This document shows, piece after piece, positions 5,608-6,149 of a stretch of 6,149 bases of DNA. Position 1 is the stretch's first letter. Each line of letters opens with the position of its first letter. Under the pieces are notes generated by a model, which did not search any database, had not been told where the DNA came from, and saw nothing but the letters and a program-made list of their open reading frames with translations. This DNA comes from Candidatus Bathyarchaeota archaeon (GTDB taxonomy: Archaea > Thermoproteota > Bathyarchaeia > RBG-16-48-13 > GCA-020355125): the NCBI GenBank assembly GCA_030617005.1, contig JAUWWH010000060.1, positions 1-6,149 on the forward strand. Direction: 5' to 3'. A program made the position numbers and the translations under genes.

Positions 5608-6149
5608 CAGTTCTCTAGATGTAAGTATGTTAGAATTCGCATCTTTGTATCACCTAACTTAGTAGTTAACCCTTTCCCCTCCGCACTGTATACTAGCATT
5701 TTAACTCTCTTCCGATTGCTAATCAACTTTCTAGCTGAGGATAAGTCCTTAAGCCCTGCTCCAGTAATAATGCACATGATCTCCTCATCCATATCAACCT
5801 CTCCATCCTCAATAAGTCTCTTCAACCCAGCAATTGTTGAAGCTGCAGCTGGCTCTGCAAATATGCCTTCAGTGTTTGCAAGGCTTCTGGTGGCTTCTAG
5901 GATTTCAAAATCAGATACAGCTATAGCGCTTCCCTTAGACTCCATAATAGCTTTAAGAGCCATTTTACTGAGAGATGGATCCTTGACCCTTATATCAACA
6001 GCTATGGTTTCCGCTTCTTTTAATACCGTCGCCTTCTCTCTACCGCTCTTGAATGCCTTAACGATTGGACAACACCTCACTGCTTGGACTCCAATAATCT
6101 TTGTCATTCCTTGATTTATGAAGTCTATATAGGTGAGTTCTTGAATGCC
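5580..6149 (-). CDS. thrC: Threonine synthase-like PLP enzyme, C-terminal part (5' end outside window, 3' end frameshifted)
   Basis: Threonine synthase converts O-phosphohomoserine to threonine with pyridoxal phosphate (fold type II). The frame is open to the right edge, so the start lies beyond 6149; the ATG at 6107 is internal, since GIQELTYIDFINQG precedes it as in family members. Recognisable stretches are IIGVQAVRCCPIVKAFKSGR, KEAETIAVDIRVKDPS, the subdomain KALxAIMESKGSAIAVSDFEILEATRSLANTEGIFAEPAAASTIAGL and the closing CIITGAGLKD. The PLP lysine is off-window. After GLKD the usual family end is near, but the frame goes on with a linker (SSARKLISNRKRVKMLVYSAEGKGL) and LGDTKMRILTYL, the first helix of a PadR-like domain. 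It then slips out of frame at about 5607, adds unrelated residues (MVMVFGRE) and stops at TAA 5582-5580. Cysteate synthase is a close relative and cannot be excluded. Confidence 0.85.
   Translation of the reverse strand, partial: GIQELTYIDFINQGMTKIIGVQAVRCCPIVKAFKSGREKATVLKEAETIAVDIRVKDPSLSKMALKAIMESKGSAIAVSDFEILEATRSLANTEGIFAEPAAASTIAGLKRLIEDGEVDMDEEIMCIITGAGLKDLSSARKLISNRKRVKMLVYSAEGKGLTTKLGDTKMRILTYLHLENCMVMVFGRE

Noticed and set aside
5600..5612. A third intron to explain the frame change in the winged-helix region.
   Set aside because: Spacing between flanking motifs equals that of the family with one base missing, so there is no inserted sequence to remove.
5605..6114. A 169-codon open frame on the + strand opposite the threonine synthase-like gene.
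   Set aside because: Its translation is low-complexity and matches no family, while the opposite strand encodes a clear PLP-enzyme sequence. It is a shadow.
1..6149. CRISPR arrays, insertion sequences or integration sites.
   Set aside because: No regularly spaced repeats, transposase-like frames, terminal inverted repeats or tRNA-end duplications were seen.

Overview
The window comes from an AT-rich archaeal genome. The main evidence is gatE, the archaea-specific tRNA-recognition and kinase subunit of the GatDE Glu-tRNA(Gln) amidotransferase. Supporting signs are an archaeal ribosome-binding site (GGTGA), U-tract terminators without strong GC hairpins, a TTG start, and two bulge-helix-bulge (BHB) introns. 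I cannot place it below domain level from this sequence alone. The relaxed form of one BHB hints at a lineage with a broad-specificity splicing endonuclease.

Layout. Positions 1-92 hold the last codons of an unrecognised gene on the + strand. gatE (96-2066, +) follows almost at once. A naive reading finds only a 571-codon frame from 351. The conserved GatE N-terminus is in fact present upstream, split over two other frames by two small insertions, at 147-178 (32 nt) and 390-417 (28 nt). Each folds into a BHB-like structure. Removing both restores one 636-residue GatE whose sequence runs straight through conserved family motifs at both junctions. Next come an M29-family metallo-aminopeptidase (2319-3383, +, TTG start), a family 2 glycosyltransferase of the dolichyl-phosphate sugar synthase type (3545-4252, +), and a radical SAM enzyme with a cysteine-rich C-terminal region (4386-5387, +). 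Each has its own AT-rich upstream region, and T-tracts follow gatE, the aminopeptidase and the glycosyltransferase, so these + strand genes look largely like separate units. Converging from the right edge on the - strand is the C-terminal half of a threonine-synthase-like PLP enzyme (5580 to beyond 6149). Past a single-base frame break near 5607, its reading continues as a PadR-like winged-helix domain that ends at 5395, 7 nt from the end of the radical SAM gene.

The strongest observation is the pair of tiny archaeal introns in the first 330 nt of gatE. The second is textbook BHB (3-nt bulge, 4-bp helix, 3-nt bulge), and cutting it by the canonical rule restores the frame and the family sequence exactly. 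The second most interesting observation is the threonine synthase to winged-helix fusion, interrupted by a one-base frameshift. The genes share no single obvious pathway: gatE serves translation, the aminopeptidase peptide turnover, the glycosyltransferase lipid-linked sugar or glycan synthesis, and the - strand gene amino-acid synthesis.
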